Origin: Streptomyces sp. NRRL F-2664
Lineage (GTDB): Bacteria > Actinomycetota > Actinomycetes > Streptomycetales > Streptomycetaceae
DNA: 64,000 nt
Assembly (NCBI RefSeq): GCF_000719345.1
Contig: NZ_JOFX01000008.1
Coordinates: 109,425-173,424, forward strand
Reading direction: 5' to 3'
Of the stretch, positions 53,660 through 61,556 are shown one piece after another; position 1 is the stretch's first letter, and each line of letters opens with the position of its first letter. The notes under the pieces are model-generated. The model made no database searches. It saw only the letters and a program-made list of their open reading frames with translations, and had not been told where the DNA came from. A program made the position numbers and the translations under genes.

Positions 53660-54112
53660 ATGACGGAGACCGAGACCGAGGGCGATGACCGGCCCCTGCT
53701 CGCAGTGCGTCTCGACGACCTGTTCAAGACGGTTCGCCCCAAGGGCAAGCACTGGACCAACGCCGAGGTGGCGGAGGAACTGAAGCGTGCCAATCCCGAA
53801 CTCAAGGTCGGCGGCGTGTACCTGTCACAGCTGCGGACCGGCAAGCGCTCCAATCCCTCACCCGACCTCCTCGCAGCACTCGCCCGCTTCTTCGGCGTCT
53901 CCGTCGCCTACTTCTTCGACGACAAGGTCGCCGAGTCGGTGCTCAGCGAGCTCGCCGCCATCGAGGCGCTGCGCCAGTCGGGGGTCCGCGCCGTGGCGAT
54001 GCGGGCGGCCGGGATGAAGAAGGAGAACCTCCAGGCCATCACGGCCATCATGGACCAGTACCGGCAGTTGCAGGGCCTCCCGCCGGTCGACGACCCCTCC
54101 GGCCCCGAATGA
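53660..54112 (+). CDS. XRE-family regulator paired with ImmA
   Basis: ATG at 53660 follows GAGGAGG and GGAGGAAGG. 150 residues: an EspR-like HTH domain at about 15-80 (HWTNAEVAEELKRANPELKVGGVYLSQLRTGKRSNPSPDLLAALARFFGVSVAYFFDD) and a helical C-terminal tail. Its stop overlaps the ImmA start by four bases (ATGA), the usual repressor-protease pair. It presumably represses its own operon and is inactivated when ImmA is switched on. Confidence 0.88.
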   Translation: MTETETEGDDRPLLAVRLDDLFKTVRPKGKHWTNAEVAEELKRANPELKVGGVYLSQLRTGKRSNPSPDLLAALARFFGVSVAYFFDDKVAESVLSELAAIEALRQSGVRAVAMRAAGMKKENLQAITAIMDQYRQLQGLPPVDDPSGPE

Positions 54113-54687
54113 GGGGCGCCAGGAAGGAGCGATGGGCGGGTCAGGACCGCCGCAGTCAGCTCAAGAAGCTCCGCAAGGCCGGCGCAGAGCGGATCGCCGA
54201 ACTCGACCTGCCGGAGGCGACCGACGTGGCCGAACTGTGCCGCCACCTCGGCGAGGCGCGGGGCCGCCCCATCATCCTGGTCCCGATGCAGATGCCCTCG
54301 TCGCACCCGTGCGGCATGTGGGTCGCCGCCCGCGACGAGGACCTCATCTTCTACGACGCCAACACCACCAGCGCGCATCAGGAGCACATCATCTTGCACG
54401 AGCTGGGCCACATCATCTGCTGCCATCGCGGCGCCGGCGGGCTGGACGAGACGGCCGCCCGTCTGCTGTTCCCCAACCTCGACCCCGACCTCGTCCGCGA
54501 CATGCTCCTGCGCGCCGCCTACGACGACGTGCAGGAGCAGGAAGCGGAGATCATCGCCTACCTGCTCTCCCAGCGGATGGGCGGCGCAGAGGCGAGGGAC
54601 GGCGCCGCCCCGTCCCCCGAGACCGGCGCGGCCGGTGATCCCGGGACCAGCGCCATGCTCAGCCGGATCGAACGCACGCTGTTCTGA
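54109..54687 (+). CDS. ImmA/IrrE-type metallopeptidase
   Basis: ATG at 54109. 192 residues: LPEATDVAELCRHLGEARGRPIILVPMQMPSSHPCGMWVA, then ILHELGHIICCH with the HExxH-type zinc helix (HELGH) and third ligand region in EQEAEIIAYLL. ImmA-type proteases cleave XRE repressors after stress (ICEBs1) or DNA damage (IrrE/PprI). Partner is the overlapping XRE gene. The site being outside a prophage or ICE argues for a chromosomal stress or toxin-antitoxin-like role. Confidence 0.88.
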   Translation: MRGARKERWAGQDRRSQLKKLRKAGAERIAELDLPEATDVAELCRHLGEARGRPIILVPMQMPSSHPCGMWVAARDEDLIFYDANTTSAHQEHIILHELGHIICCHRGAGGLDETAARLLFPNLDPDLVRDMLLRAAYDDVQEQEAEIIAYLLSQRMGGAEARDGAAPSPETGAAGDPGTSAMLSRIERTLF

Positions 54688-54697
54688 GATGGCGCAC

Positions 54698-57600
54698 TCA
54701 CGGCGCGGCGGACGCCGCCACCTCCTCGGCCACGGCGGCGACCGTCCGGCGGACGTCCTCCTCGCGGTGTTCGCTCGTGAGGAAGAACCGCAGCCTCGAC
54801 AGGCCCTCCTCGACGGCCGGGTGGAAGATCGGATCGGCGATGATCCCGCGGCGGAACAGCCGGTCCGCGACGCGCAGGGTGCGCCCCGAGTCCCCGAGCA
54901 GGACCGGCACGATGGGTGTGTCCGCGCTGGAGCCGGTGGCCAGGCCGGCCGCCGCGGCCAGCTTGAGGAACAGTGCGGAGTTGCGCCGCAGTGTGCGCAC
55001 GCGCTGGGGTTCTGCGGCGATCAGCTCGGTGGCGGCGAGGGCGGCGGCCGCGTTGGCCGGGGTGAGCCCCACGCTGTAGACGAAACCGGGCAGGGTGTGC
55101 CGCAGCCAGCGCACCATCCGGGGCGAGCCGGCGAGGTAGCCCCCGCAGCTGGCGAAGGACTTGGAGAGGGTGCCCATCCACACGTCCACGTCGGACCGGT
55201 CGACGCCGTGGAACTCGCCGATTCCGCGGCCGTGTTCACCGACGGTCCCGATGCTGTGGGCCTCGTCGACCATGAGCAGGGCGCCGTACCGCTTCTTCAG
55301 CTCGATGACGGCGGGCAGGTCGGCCAGGTCGCCGTCCATGCTGTAGGCGCCCTCGACCACGATCAGGACCCGGCGGAAGCGGGACCGGTTGAGCCGCAGC
55401 AGGTGTTCCAGACTGCCCGCGTCGTTGTGGGCGAACGGCCGCCGTGCCGCCCCCGACAGGGCGCAGCCCTGCAGGATGCTGTCGTGGGCGAGCGCGTCGT
55501 GCAGGACGAGGTCGCCCGCACCCACCAGGTGCCCGATGGCGGTGACGTTGGTGGCGTGGCCGCTGACCAGGGTGAGGCAGTCCCCCACGCCGATGAAATC
55601 GGCCAGGGCGCGTTCGAGCCGGACGGTGAGCTCCCGCTCGCCCGAGAGCACGCGGCTCGCGGAGACGGAGGTCCCGTACCGCTCCACGGCCCGGTGCACG
55701 GCTTCGTTGACGGCCGGATGGCCGGATATCCCGAGGTAGTTGTAGCTGCCGAAGGAGAGGTACGAGCGGTCGCCGATCACCGTGGTGTCCCGGACGGTGC
55801 CCTCGTGGACGCGGAAATAGGGGAAGGCGGAGCCGCCGGCGGTGACCGCGCCGAGCCGCTCCTCGAAGAGGGCCACCTCCGGGAAGTCGTCGATGCTCGC
55901 GGCGTCGGCGCGCCATTCGCCCACCGCCTCGGGGGCGGCGGGCGGCCGTTGCCGGGCCGCCGGACGGGTACGGCCCGGGTCGAGCAGCGCGATCAGTCCG
56001 CCGACCGTGAGTTCGGGCGTGAACAGGTCCTCGGAGCGGAAGCCGGGGACGCGTTTGCCGAGGTTCACCGCGAGCTCCTGGAGCATGAGGGAGTCGAAGC
56101 CGAGGCCGGACACCAGCGTCATGTCCTCGCTGAGGTCCTCCAGGGGGAACACCCCGGTCCGCGACACCTCGGCGAGCACGAGGGAGGCCGCGTCCCGGCC
56201 GGACGCGGCGACAGCACCGGGTGTGTCGACGGGGGCGGCGGGGACGGCCGCGCCGGGTACGGCGGGGACGGGCCCGCCGGGGGCGACCGGCGCGGTCGAC
56301 TCCCGGGCGGCATCGTCCACGACCCAGTGGCGGCGCGGGGCGAGCGGACTCGGCGGCAGGGTGCACGGGGGCGTGCGCCCCGGCGCGGAAGGTGTCGCCT
56401 GCATCGCCGCCGGTACGGGCGGCGCCCCCGCACGGTCGGCCTCCAGGGCCGATGCCGCGGCGTTCAGCCGCGCGGCGGCGTCGGCGGTGTCCCGCGCGAC
56501 CAGGGCGAGGCGCTGCGGCAGGGGGGCGCGGCGGGCCAGGGTGTCCGCCACCCGGGCCAGCGGCAGCCGGTCCTCGGCGATGGTCCGGGCCACGTCCCGG
56601 GCGTACCGGGCCAGCCCGGTGCGGTCGCGGGCGGTGAGGAGCAGCTCGTACGGCCCCTCGGCCGGTGCCGGCCGGGCGGGCGGCTCGGGACACTCCTCCA
56701 CCACCAGGTGGACGCCCGTGCCGCCGAAGCCGAAGGCGCTCACACCCGCGCGGCGTGGCAGGCCGTCCTGCTCCGGCCACGGGACCGGTGTCGTCGCGAC
56801 GGTCAGCCGGGCGGCGTCGAGGGCGGCGGTGTCGGCCAGGCCGAACTCCGGCTGCGGCGGGATCACACCCCGCTGCACGGCGAGGACGGTCTTGATGAGC
56901 CCGGCGAGCCCGGCGGAGTTGAGCGAGTGGCCCACGACCGCCTTGACGGCGCCCAGGTGGGCCGGAGCGGCGTCCTCACCGCGCAACTCGCCCAGGACCG
57001 CGAGTTCGACGGGGTCGCCGACGGTGGTCCCGGTGCCGTGCGCCTCCAGGTAGCCCACGTCGCCCGGGGCCAGGCCCGCGTCGCGGTAGGCCCGGCGCAG
57101 GGCCCTGAGCTGGCCGCCCGCGCGGGGGTGCAGTCCGCCCTGCACGGTGCCGTCGTTGGCCGTGCCCACACCGCGGATCACGGCGTAGACGCGGTCGCCG
57201 GCCGCCCGGGCATCCGCAAGGGGCCGCAGCACCAGGACGCCCGCGCCCTCGCCGAGGACGAAACCGTCGGCGTCGGCGCCGAAGGGCAGGCATCTGCCGC
57301 TGCGCGAGATGGCGCCTATCCTGCACAGCCCCACCAGCAGGTCCGGGGCGAGGATCAGCTGGGCACCGCCGGCGATCGCGATGCGGGAGCGGCCCGCGCG
57401 CAGCGCGTGGACCGCGTTGGCGACGGCCATGAGGCCGCCGGAGCAGGCGGAGTCCAGGGCGTAGCTCTCGCCGTGCAGGTCGAAGACCGAACTAATGGTG
57501 TTGGGGCCCATGTTGAGAAGCAGTCCGGCCACCGACGTGCCGTGCAGGCCCTGGACCGCGCTGACGGTCTCCTGCCAGCCGGGGTCGGCGGCCCGGGCAC

Positions 57601-58066
57601 CGAACTCGCCCCCGGCCAGCTGGCGCATCCGTATGCGCATGGTGCTGAGCTCGCGGTAGCCGCTCTCGGTGAGGGCCGTGATCACTGAGGTCTCCTCGCG
57701 ATCGAACCCGTCGGCCTCCCATCCCGCGTCCTGGATCGCCTCCCTGGCGAGGTCGATCAGCAGCCGGTGCTGGGGGTCCATGGCGGCGGCCCGGCGGGGA
57801 GGTATCCCGTAGTGAACGGCGTCGAAGTGACCCACGTCCGGCAGGAGCGCCATGGTGTCGGTGTAGGCGGACGAGGTGTCGCGGAAGTCGTCGCTGAGGA
57901 AGGCGGCGCCGCGCCAGCGCCCGTCGGGAATGGTGGAGAACTGCGCCTGCGGGGCGGTGAGGAGGCGCCAGTACTCGTTCGGGTTGCGGGCTCCCGGGAA
58001 GCGGCAGGCCATGCCCACCACCGCTATCGCTGCGGACTCGTCCATCGGGGACGCCGTCCCTGTCAT
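54698..58066 (-). CDS. KS-ACP-oxoamine synthase (PKS/AONS) megaenzyme without acyltransferase
   Basis: ATG at 58066 overlaps the upstream stop (ATGA). 1122 residues: ketosynthase (~12-460) with C208 in DSACSGG, H343 in EAHGTGTT and H380 in VVGHSLNS; a KS-AT-type linker and post-AT motif APRRHW (577-581) without any AT between them; ACP with S659 in LGFDSLM; then a complete PLP alpha-oxoamine synthase (~740-1122) with VDEAHS (D934, H937) and the PLP lysine K969 in TLSKSF. AONS domains condense an acyl-thioester with an amino acid and lose CO2, giving an aminoketone, as in prodiginine PigH/RedN. The extender for the KS must come from a trans-AT or the KS condenses a loaded acyl group. The dehydratase/epimerase gene is upstream and coupled. 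Confidence 0.92.
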   Translation of the reverse strand: MTGTASPMDESAAIAVVGMACRFPGARNPNEYWRLLTAPQAQFSTIPDGRWRGAAFLSDDFRDTSSAYTDTMALLPDVGHFDAVHYGIPPRRAAAMDPQHRLLIDLAREAIQDAGWEADGFDREETSVITALTESGYRELSTMRIRMRQLAGGEFGARAADPGWQETVSAVQGLHGTSVAGLLLNMGPNTISSVFDLHGESYALDSACSGGLMAVANAVHALRAGRSRIAIAGGAQLILAPDLLVGLCRIGAISRSGRCLPFGADADGFVLGEGAGVLVLRPLADARAAGDRVYAVIRGVGTANDGTVQGGLHPRAGGQLRALRRAYRDAGLAPGDVGYLEAHGTGTTVGDPVELAVLGELRGEDAAPAHLGAVKAVVGHSLNSAGLAGLIKTVLAVQRGVIPPQPEFGLADTAALDAARLTVATTPVPWPEQDGLPRRAGVSAFGFGGTGVHLVVEECPEPPARPAPAEGPYELLLTARDRTGLARYARDVARTIAEDRLPLARVADTLARRAPLPQRLALVARDTADAAARLNAAASALEADRAGAPPVPAAMQATPSAPGRTPPCTLPPSPLAPRRHWVVDDAARESTAPVAPGGPVPAVPGAAVPAAPVDTPGAVAASGRDAASLVLAEVSRTGVFPLEDLSEDMTLVSGLGFDSLMLQELAVNLGKRVPGFRSEDLFTPELTVGGLIALLDPGRTRPAARQRPPAAPEAVGEWRADAASIDDFPEVALFEERLGAVTAGGSAFPYFRVHEGTVRDTTVIGDRSYLSFGSYNYLGISGHPAVNEAVHRAVERYGTSVSASRVLSGERELTVRLERALADFIGVGDCLTLVSGHATNVTAIGHLVGAGDLVLHDALAHDSILQGCALSGAARRPFAHNDAGSLEHLLRLNRSRFRRVLIVVEGAYSMDGDLADLPAVIELKKRYGALLMVDEAHSIGTVGEHGRGIGEFHGVDRSDVDVWMGTLSKSFASCGGYLAGSPRMVRWLRHTLPGFVYSVGLTPANAAAALAATELIAAEPQRVRTLRRNSALFLKLAAAAGLATGSSADTPIVPVLLGDSGRTLRVADRLFRRGIIADPIFHPAVEEGLSRLRFFLTSEHREEDVRRTVAAVAEEVAASAAP

Positions 58067-59013
58067 CGAGGTCGTCCGACGGTGGCCCTGCGGTCGCGCC
58101 ACCAGTCCAAGGTGGCCTTGACCTGTTCGTCGACGGGGGTGGCGCGCACCGCGAAGGCGGCCTCGTAGGCGCTCGAGTCGACGACGAAAGGCCGGTCGAA
58201 CTGGTAGCGGATCTCCTTGAGTTCGCGCATCAGCGGGGAGAACAGTCCCGCCAGGCCCAGTGCCGCCGGGGGGATCCTGCGCACCGTCGCCGGTCCGGTT
58301 CCGGCGCCTGCGGCGAGCAGGTCGGCCATCTCCCGTACCGAGCGCGCGGGACGGGTCGGGACATGCCAGGGACGTCCCCAGGCCCGCTCCTCGACCGCGA
58401 CCTCCGCCATGGCCGCGGCCACGTCGGGCAGGTAGGTCCAGCTGTGCGGGGCGTCCGGGTCCCCGAGCGCGGAGACGGGCCTGCCGCGCAGCAGCGCCGG
58501 TACGACCCGGCCGGCGAGATGTCCGCCGTCGGTGACGCCGGGTCCGAAGAAGTCGGACGCCCGTACCTCGACCGCCCTGATGCGGCCCTGCTCGTGCAGG
58601 CTCCGTACCTGCTCCCAACCGGCCGCTCGGACGCGCCCCTTGGGGCCGGAGGCAGCGAGCGGCAGCGCTTCGGTGAGGGGCCCGTCCACCGGGCCGTAGC
58701 CGTAGAGGTTGCCCAGCATGACCAGGACGGCCCCGGTCTCCTCGGCCGCTGCGCAGGCCGAGGAGACGAGGTGCGGCCACGCGTGCACCCATTGGTGGTA
58801 GGGCGGAGCGGCGCAGTGGTGGATCGCCGCCGCCCCCCGCGCGGCGGCGGTCAGCCGCTCCCGGTCCGCCGCGTCGAGCGCGATGTGCTCGATCCCCGGT
58901 TCCGGGTCTCTGCCCGACCTGGTGACGACGCGTACGGAATGACCCTGCTCGGCCAGCAAACGGGCGGTGGCGGCGCCCGCGGGCCCGTAACCCATGACGA
59001 CTTGAAGACTCAC
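58063..59013 (-). CDS. NAD(P)-dependent epimerase/dehydratase-type reductase
   Basis: 316 residues from ATG 59013. Rossmann start LQVVMGYGPAGAATARLLAEQG (GxGxxG-type GYGPAG), then VRASDFFGPGV, and SWTYLPDVAAAMAEVAVEERAWGRPWHVP, typical of extended SDR epimerases (RmlD/WcaG). The classical YxxxK is weak (NLYGYG). It is translationally coupled to the PKS/AONS gene, so it probably reduces or otherwise changes the aminoketone product, as a sphinganine-type ketoreductase would. Function inferred from context. Confidence 0.82.
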   Translation of the reverse strand: MSLQVVMGYGPAGAATARLLAEQGHSVRVVTRSGRDPEPGIEHIALDAADRERLTAAARGAAAIHHCAAPPYHQWVHAWPHLVSSACAAAEETGAVLVMLGNLYGYGPVDGPLTEALPLAASGPKGRVRAAGWEQVRSLHEQGRIRAVEVRASDFFGPGVTDGGHLAGRVVPALLRGRPVSALGDPDAPHSWTYLPDVAAAMAEVAVEERAWGRPWHVPTRPARSVREMADLLAAGAGTGPATVRRIPPAALGLAGLFSPLMRELKEIRYQFDRPFVVDSSAYEAAFAVRATPVDEQVKATLDWWRDRRATVGRPR

Positions 59014-59087
59014 GGGCGCACAGTAGCGCGAGACCTGATCGACCTCTTACGAGTTTGGCCGGTACAAGACAGATTCTGGCACGTGGC

Positions 59088-59115
59088 GGCCGGGCCCGCT
59101 TCCACGGACCCGGCC
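59088..59115 (-). terminator. Terminator of the 2-MIB operon
   Basis: GGCCGGG (59088-59094) pairs with CCCGGCC (59109-59115), loop of 14, 14 bp past the methyltransferase stop. It separates the 2-MIB genes from the PKS/AONS unit. Confidence 0.6.
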
Positions 59116-59129
59116 GGTTCCGCCGGGCG

Positions 59130-60014
59130 TCAGACGCGGTCGGCGGCGATCAGGACGTACTGGAAGGAACCGTCCTTGTAGGAGTTGATGAACGCCTCCT
59201 CGATACCCGTGACCAGGGAGGACGTCGCCCGCAGCTCCCAGTAGGGCAGGGTGTCGGGCGTCAGGTCGATGACGGCCTGCGGCACGAGGCGGTTGTCGGC
59301 CATGGCACGCATGTACTCGCGCCGGGAGTGGATGTTGCACTCGAAGTGCGCGTTGATCTGGGAGACCCACTTCGAAGGCTGGCCGTAACGCGGGTTCCAG
59401 CACCCGGTGATGGTGACGTAGCGGCCGCCGACCGCGAGGACTCGGGAGTGCTCGGCGAACAGGTCGTGCAGGTCGACGTACATGCTCGACTCGTTGTTCC
59501 ACGAGGCGGCGGCCTGTCCGGTTTCGAACGGCATGTTCAGCATGTTGCAGACACGGGCGCGGACGGAGTCCTCGATGCCCAGCTCGCGGGCGCGCTGGTT
59601 GGCGAAGTCGGCCTGCTTGGCCGACAGGGTCACGCCCTCCACCTTGCAACCGAACCGCTGGTGGGCCATGACCATGGAACCGCCGCGGCCGCATCCGGCG
59701 TCCACGAGCGTGTCGTCCCGGCCGATCGCGCCGAGGTGGTTGAGCAGGACGTCCGCCTGCGCGGACTCCAGGCGGTGGAGTTCGGCGATCAACTTCTTCT
59801 CGTATGCGCTGTCCTCCGCGTCCCCGAGGGCCGCGTGGTCGATGTCACCGATGCCGTAGTGGTGGTGGTACAGGCCGTCGACATCTCCGAGGCGCAGGTT
59901 CACCGGGCGCGCCTCGTGGTCCCAGTAGCGCGCGATGTCCCCCTGGTAGGGCGTCGCCGGAGCGGGGATGAAGGCGGAGGTGGGGGCGGCAACGCTGAAA
60001 TCAGTGCTGGTCAC
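59130..60014 (-). CDS. gppmt: Geranyl diphosphate 2-C-methyltransferase
   Basis: GTG at 60014 is favoured because AAGGATGG lies 9-16 bases upstream; ATG at 60026 is the alternative. 294 residues. SAM site LVDAGCGRGGSMVMAHQRFG and the long conserved stretch ITGCWNPRYGQPSKWVSQIN, CNIHSRREYMRAMADNRLVP, LPYWELRATSSLVTGIEEAF is nearly the same as the Streptomyces GPP methyltransferase. It adds a methyl group to C2 of geranyl diphosphate, giving the C11 precursor of 2-methylisoborneol. 14 bp after the 2-MIB synthase stop. Confidence 0.97.
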   Translation of the reverse strand: MTSTDFSVAAPTSAFIPAPATPYQGDIARYWDHEARPVNLRLGDVDGLYHHHYGIGDIDHAALGDAEDSAYEKKLIAELHRLESAQADVLLNHLGAIGRDDTLVDAGCGRGGSMVMAHQRFGCKVEGVTLSAKQADFANQRARELGIEDSVRARVCNMLNMPFETGQAAASWNNESSMYVDLHDLFAEHSRVLAVGGRYVTITGCWNPRYGQPSKWVSQINAHFECNIHSRREYMRAMADNRLVPQAVIDLTPDTLPYWELRATSSLVTGIEEAFINSYKDGSFQYVLIAADRV

Positions 60015-60028
60015 GAATAAATCCATCC

Positions 60029-61456
60029 TTACCAGAAGTCGGGCAGGCTGTAGCGGTAGGTGTTGGTCTGGTGCCAGTAGTGGTTGCCGTCGACCCAGGC
60101 GGCCACGCCGCGCAGGAAGCGGACCACGCGTGGGTCGGGGCAGGACACGGCCAGTTCGGCGGCCGCGGCTTCGAAGGCGTGCATCAGGTCGTTGTGGACC
60201 TCCACCGCCTTCAGGTAGGCCTCCTTCGCGGGGAGGTTCTCCCTTTCCGCGATGACGACCGGCAGGTTCAGGTGCAGACCGGGGCTGTCGAGTTCCTTGG
60301 TGTACGAGTACAGGTCGTTGGAGATGGTGGTGGCGTTGCCGGCCAGCGCGATCACCCGCTGCATGGCGGGCATCGCGTGCAGCTCGGGCGGGAGTTCGTA
60401 ACCGCCCACGGTGTCGGTGATGGTGGGGCAGGGGCGGAAGTTGTTGAACTGGCGCATCGCCAGGTACTCGGACACCTCCGGGACGTACTTCGTCTCGGCC
60501 CACGCCGCCTCGGCGAGGTAGCCCATGTGGAGCCGGGCCATGTCGTGCCGGAAGCGGTCGGCCTGCGACGGCGTCGCCGCCTGCGTGAAGTACTCCATGG
60601 CCGAGCGGTAGGAGCGCCGCGGCGCGTCCGAGAGGAGCGACTGCGCCCATTCCGGCTCGTACTCCGCGGTCGTGTGGACCGGGTCGAGCGCGGTGTGCGC
60701 CAGCAGAAGCCTTCCTCCTAGTCCGACCGGCGAACCTCCGTGGTCCTCGCAATAGCAGTCGTCGACGACGTTCTCGGCGACCATCAGCCGCGTGGCGATC
60801 ATCAGGTGGTCGATGGTCGGGGCGTCCGGGTGGCAGGCGACCATGTAGCGGCCGACGGAGAAGCCGTCGAACTGGTCCTCCCACTCCGGCGGGTACGCCT
60901 GCACCTCGTCCACCGCCCACCGCTTGATCCGGCGGCTGACCTCCGCCACGCGGGCGGGGTCGGGTTCCGGGACCGGGTGGTGGTAGAGGCCGGGGATCGG
61001 CCGGCCCTGCGCCGCGGGCGGGGGCGGGGGCGCGGGAGGGCCGTCCGCTGCCGGTGCCGTGGTGAGCGGCGCGCGGAGGGGGGTGAAGAAGAACAGCCCC
61101 TGCGTGCCCAGGCCACTGGGGCCGCGCATGATCCGTTCCAGGGCCGGGTTCGGCGTCGCCGTCGCGGCGGCGGCCCGCCGGGCCGGCTCCGCGACCAGGT
61201 CCCCTCCCGGGCCTTCGCCCGTTGCGGGCGCACCGTCCGGGACGGCGGCGGTGGCGGGGGCGGCCGCGGGAGCGGTGAAGGGGACGAGGTGGGCGGGCCG
61301 GGCCGCTGCCGGCCCGAAGGGCAGGGCGGGCCCGGTCGGCAGCGCCGGCTTGCCCATGGTGACGGCGTCGGCTCCGCGACCGTGGCCGTGGGCTCCGGGC
61401 CGGGCCGCGGCGGCAGGCGGGCTCGACTGCGCAGGGGAAGGCCCGGGAACGGGCAT
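60029..61456 (-). CDS. tpc: 2-Methylisoborneol synthase (class I terpene cyclase), encapsulin cargo
   Basis: ATG at 61456 with TAGGAG upstream. 475 residues: ~150 residues of Ala/Pro/Gly-rich disordered N-terminus that carries NPALERIMRGPSGLGTQGL, then the cyclase domain. Metal motifs are DDCYCED (232-238) and the NSE triad NDLYSYTKE (380-388). It cyclises 2-methyl-GPP to the earthy-smelling 2-methylisoborneol. In family 2B encapsulin systems the disordered N-terminus targets the enzyme into the EshA shell. The gene is linked to shell and methyltransferase genes. Confidence 0.97.
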   Translation of the reverse strand: MPVPGPSPAQSSPPAAAARPGAHGHGRGADAVTMGKPALPTGPALPFGPAAARPAHLVPFTAPAAAPATAAVPDGAPATGEGPGGDLVAEPARRAAAATATPNPALERIMRGPSGLGTQGLFFFTPLRAPLTTAPAADGPPAPPPPPAAQGRPIPGLYHHPVPEPDPARVAEVSRRIKRWAVDEVQAYPPEWEDQFDGFSVGRYMVACHPDAPTIDHLMIATRLMVAENVVDDCYCEDHGGSPVGLGGRLLLAHTALDPVHTTAEYEPEWAQSLLSDAPRRSYRSAMEYFTQAATPSQADRFRHDMARLHMGYLAEAAWAETKYVPEVSEYLAMRQFNNFRPCPTITDTVGGYELPPELHAMPAMQRVIALAGNATTISNDLYSYTKELDSPGLHLNLPVVIAERENLPAKEAYLKAVEVHNDLMHAFEAAAAELAVSCPDPRVVRFLRGVAAWVDGNHYWHQTNTYRYSLPDFW

Positions 61457-61487
61457 CCGTGGCTCCTAGGTGAGGGGGTGGGGCTGT

Positions 61488-61521
61488 CCCGGATCCCGGG
61501 CTCGATCGACCGGGATCCGGG
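61488..61521 (-). terminator. Intercistronic hairpin between shell and cargo genes
   Basis: CCCGGATCCCGG (61488-61499) pairs perfectly over 12 bp with CCGGGATCCGGG (61510-61521), loop of ten. It lies in the 100 bp between the EshA stop (61557) and the 2-MIB synthase start (61456). It may act as a partial terminator or RNA-processing site to make more shell than cargo. Confidence 0.7.
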
Positions 61522-61556
61522 AGGGTCCGGGCGTCCGGCTGACGCGCCCGGGGCCG

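Noticed and set aside
53660..54687. XRE-ImmA pair as sign of a prophage or ICE
   Set aside because: No integrase, replication, capsid or conjugation genes and no att-like repeat are visible around it.
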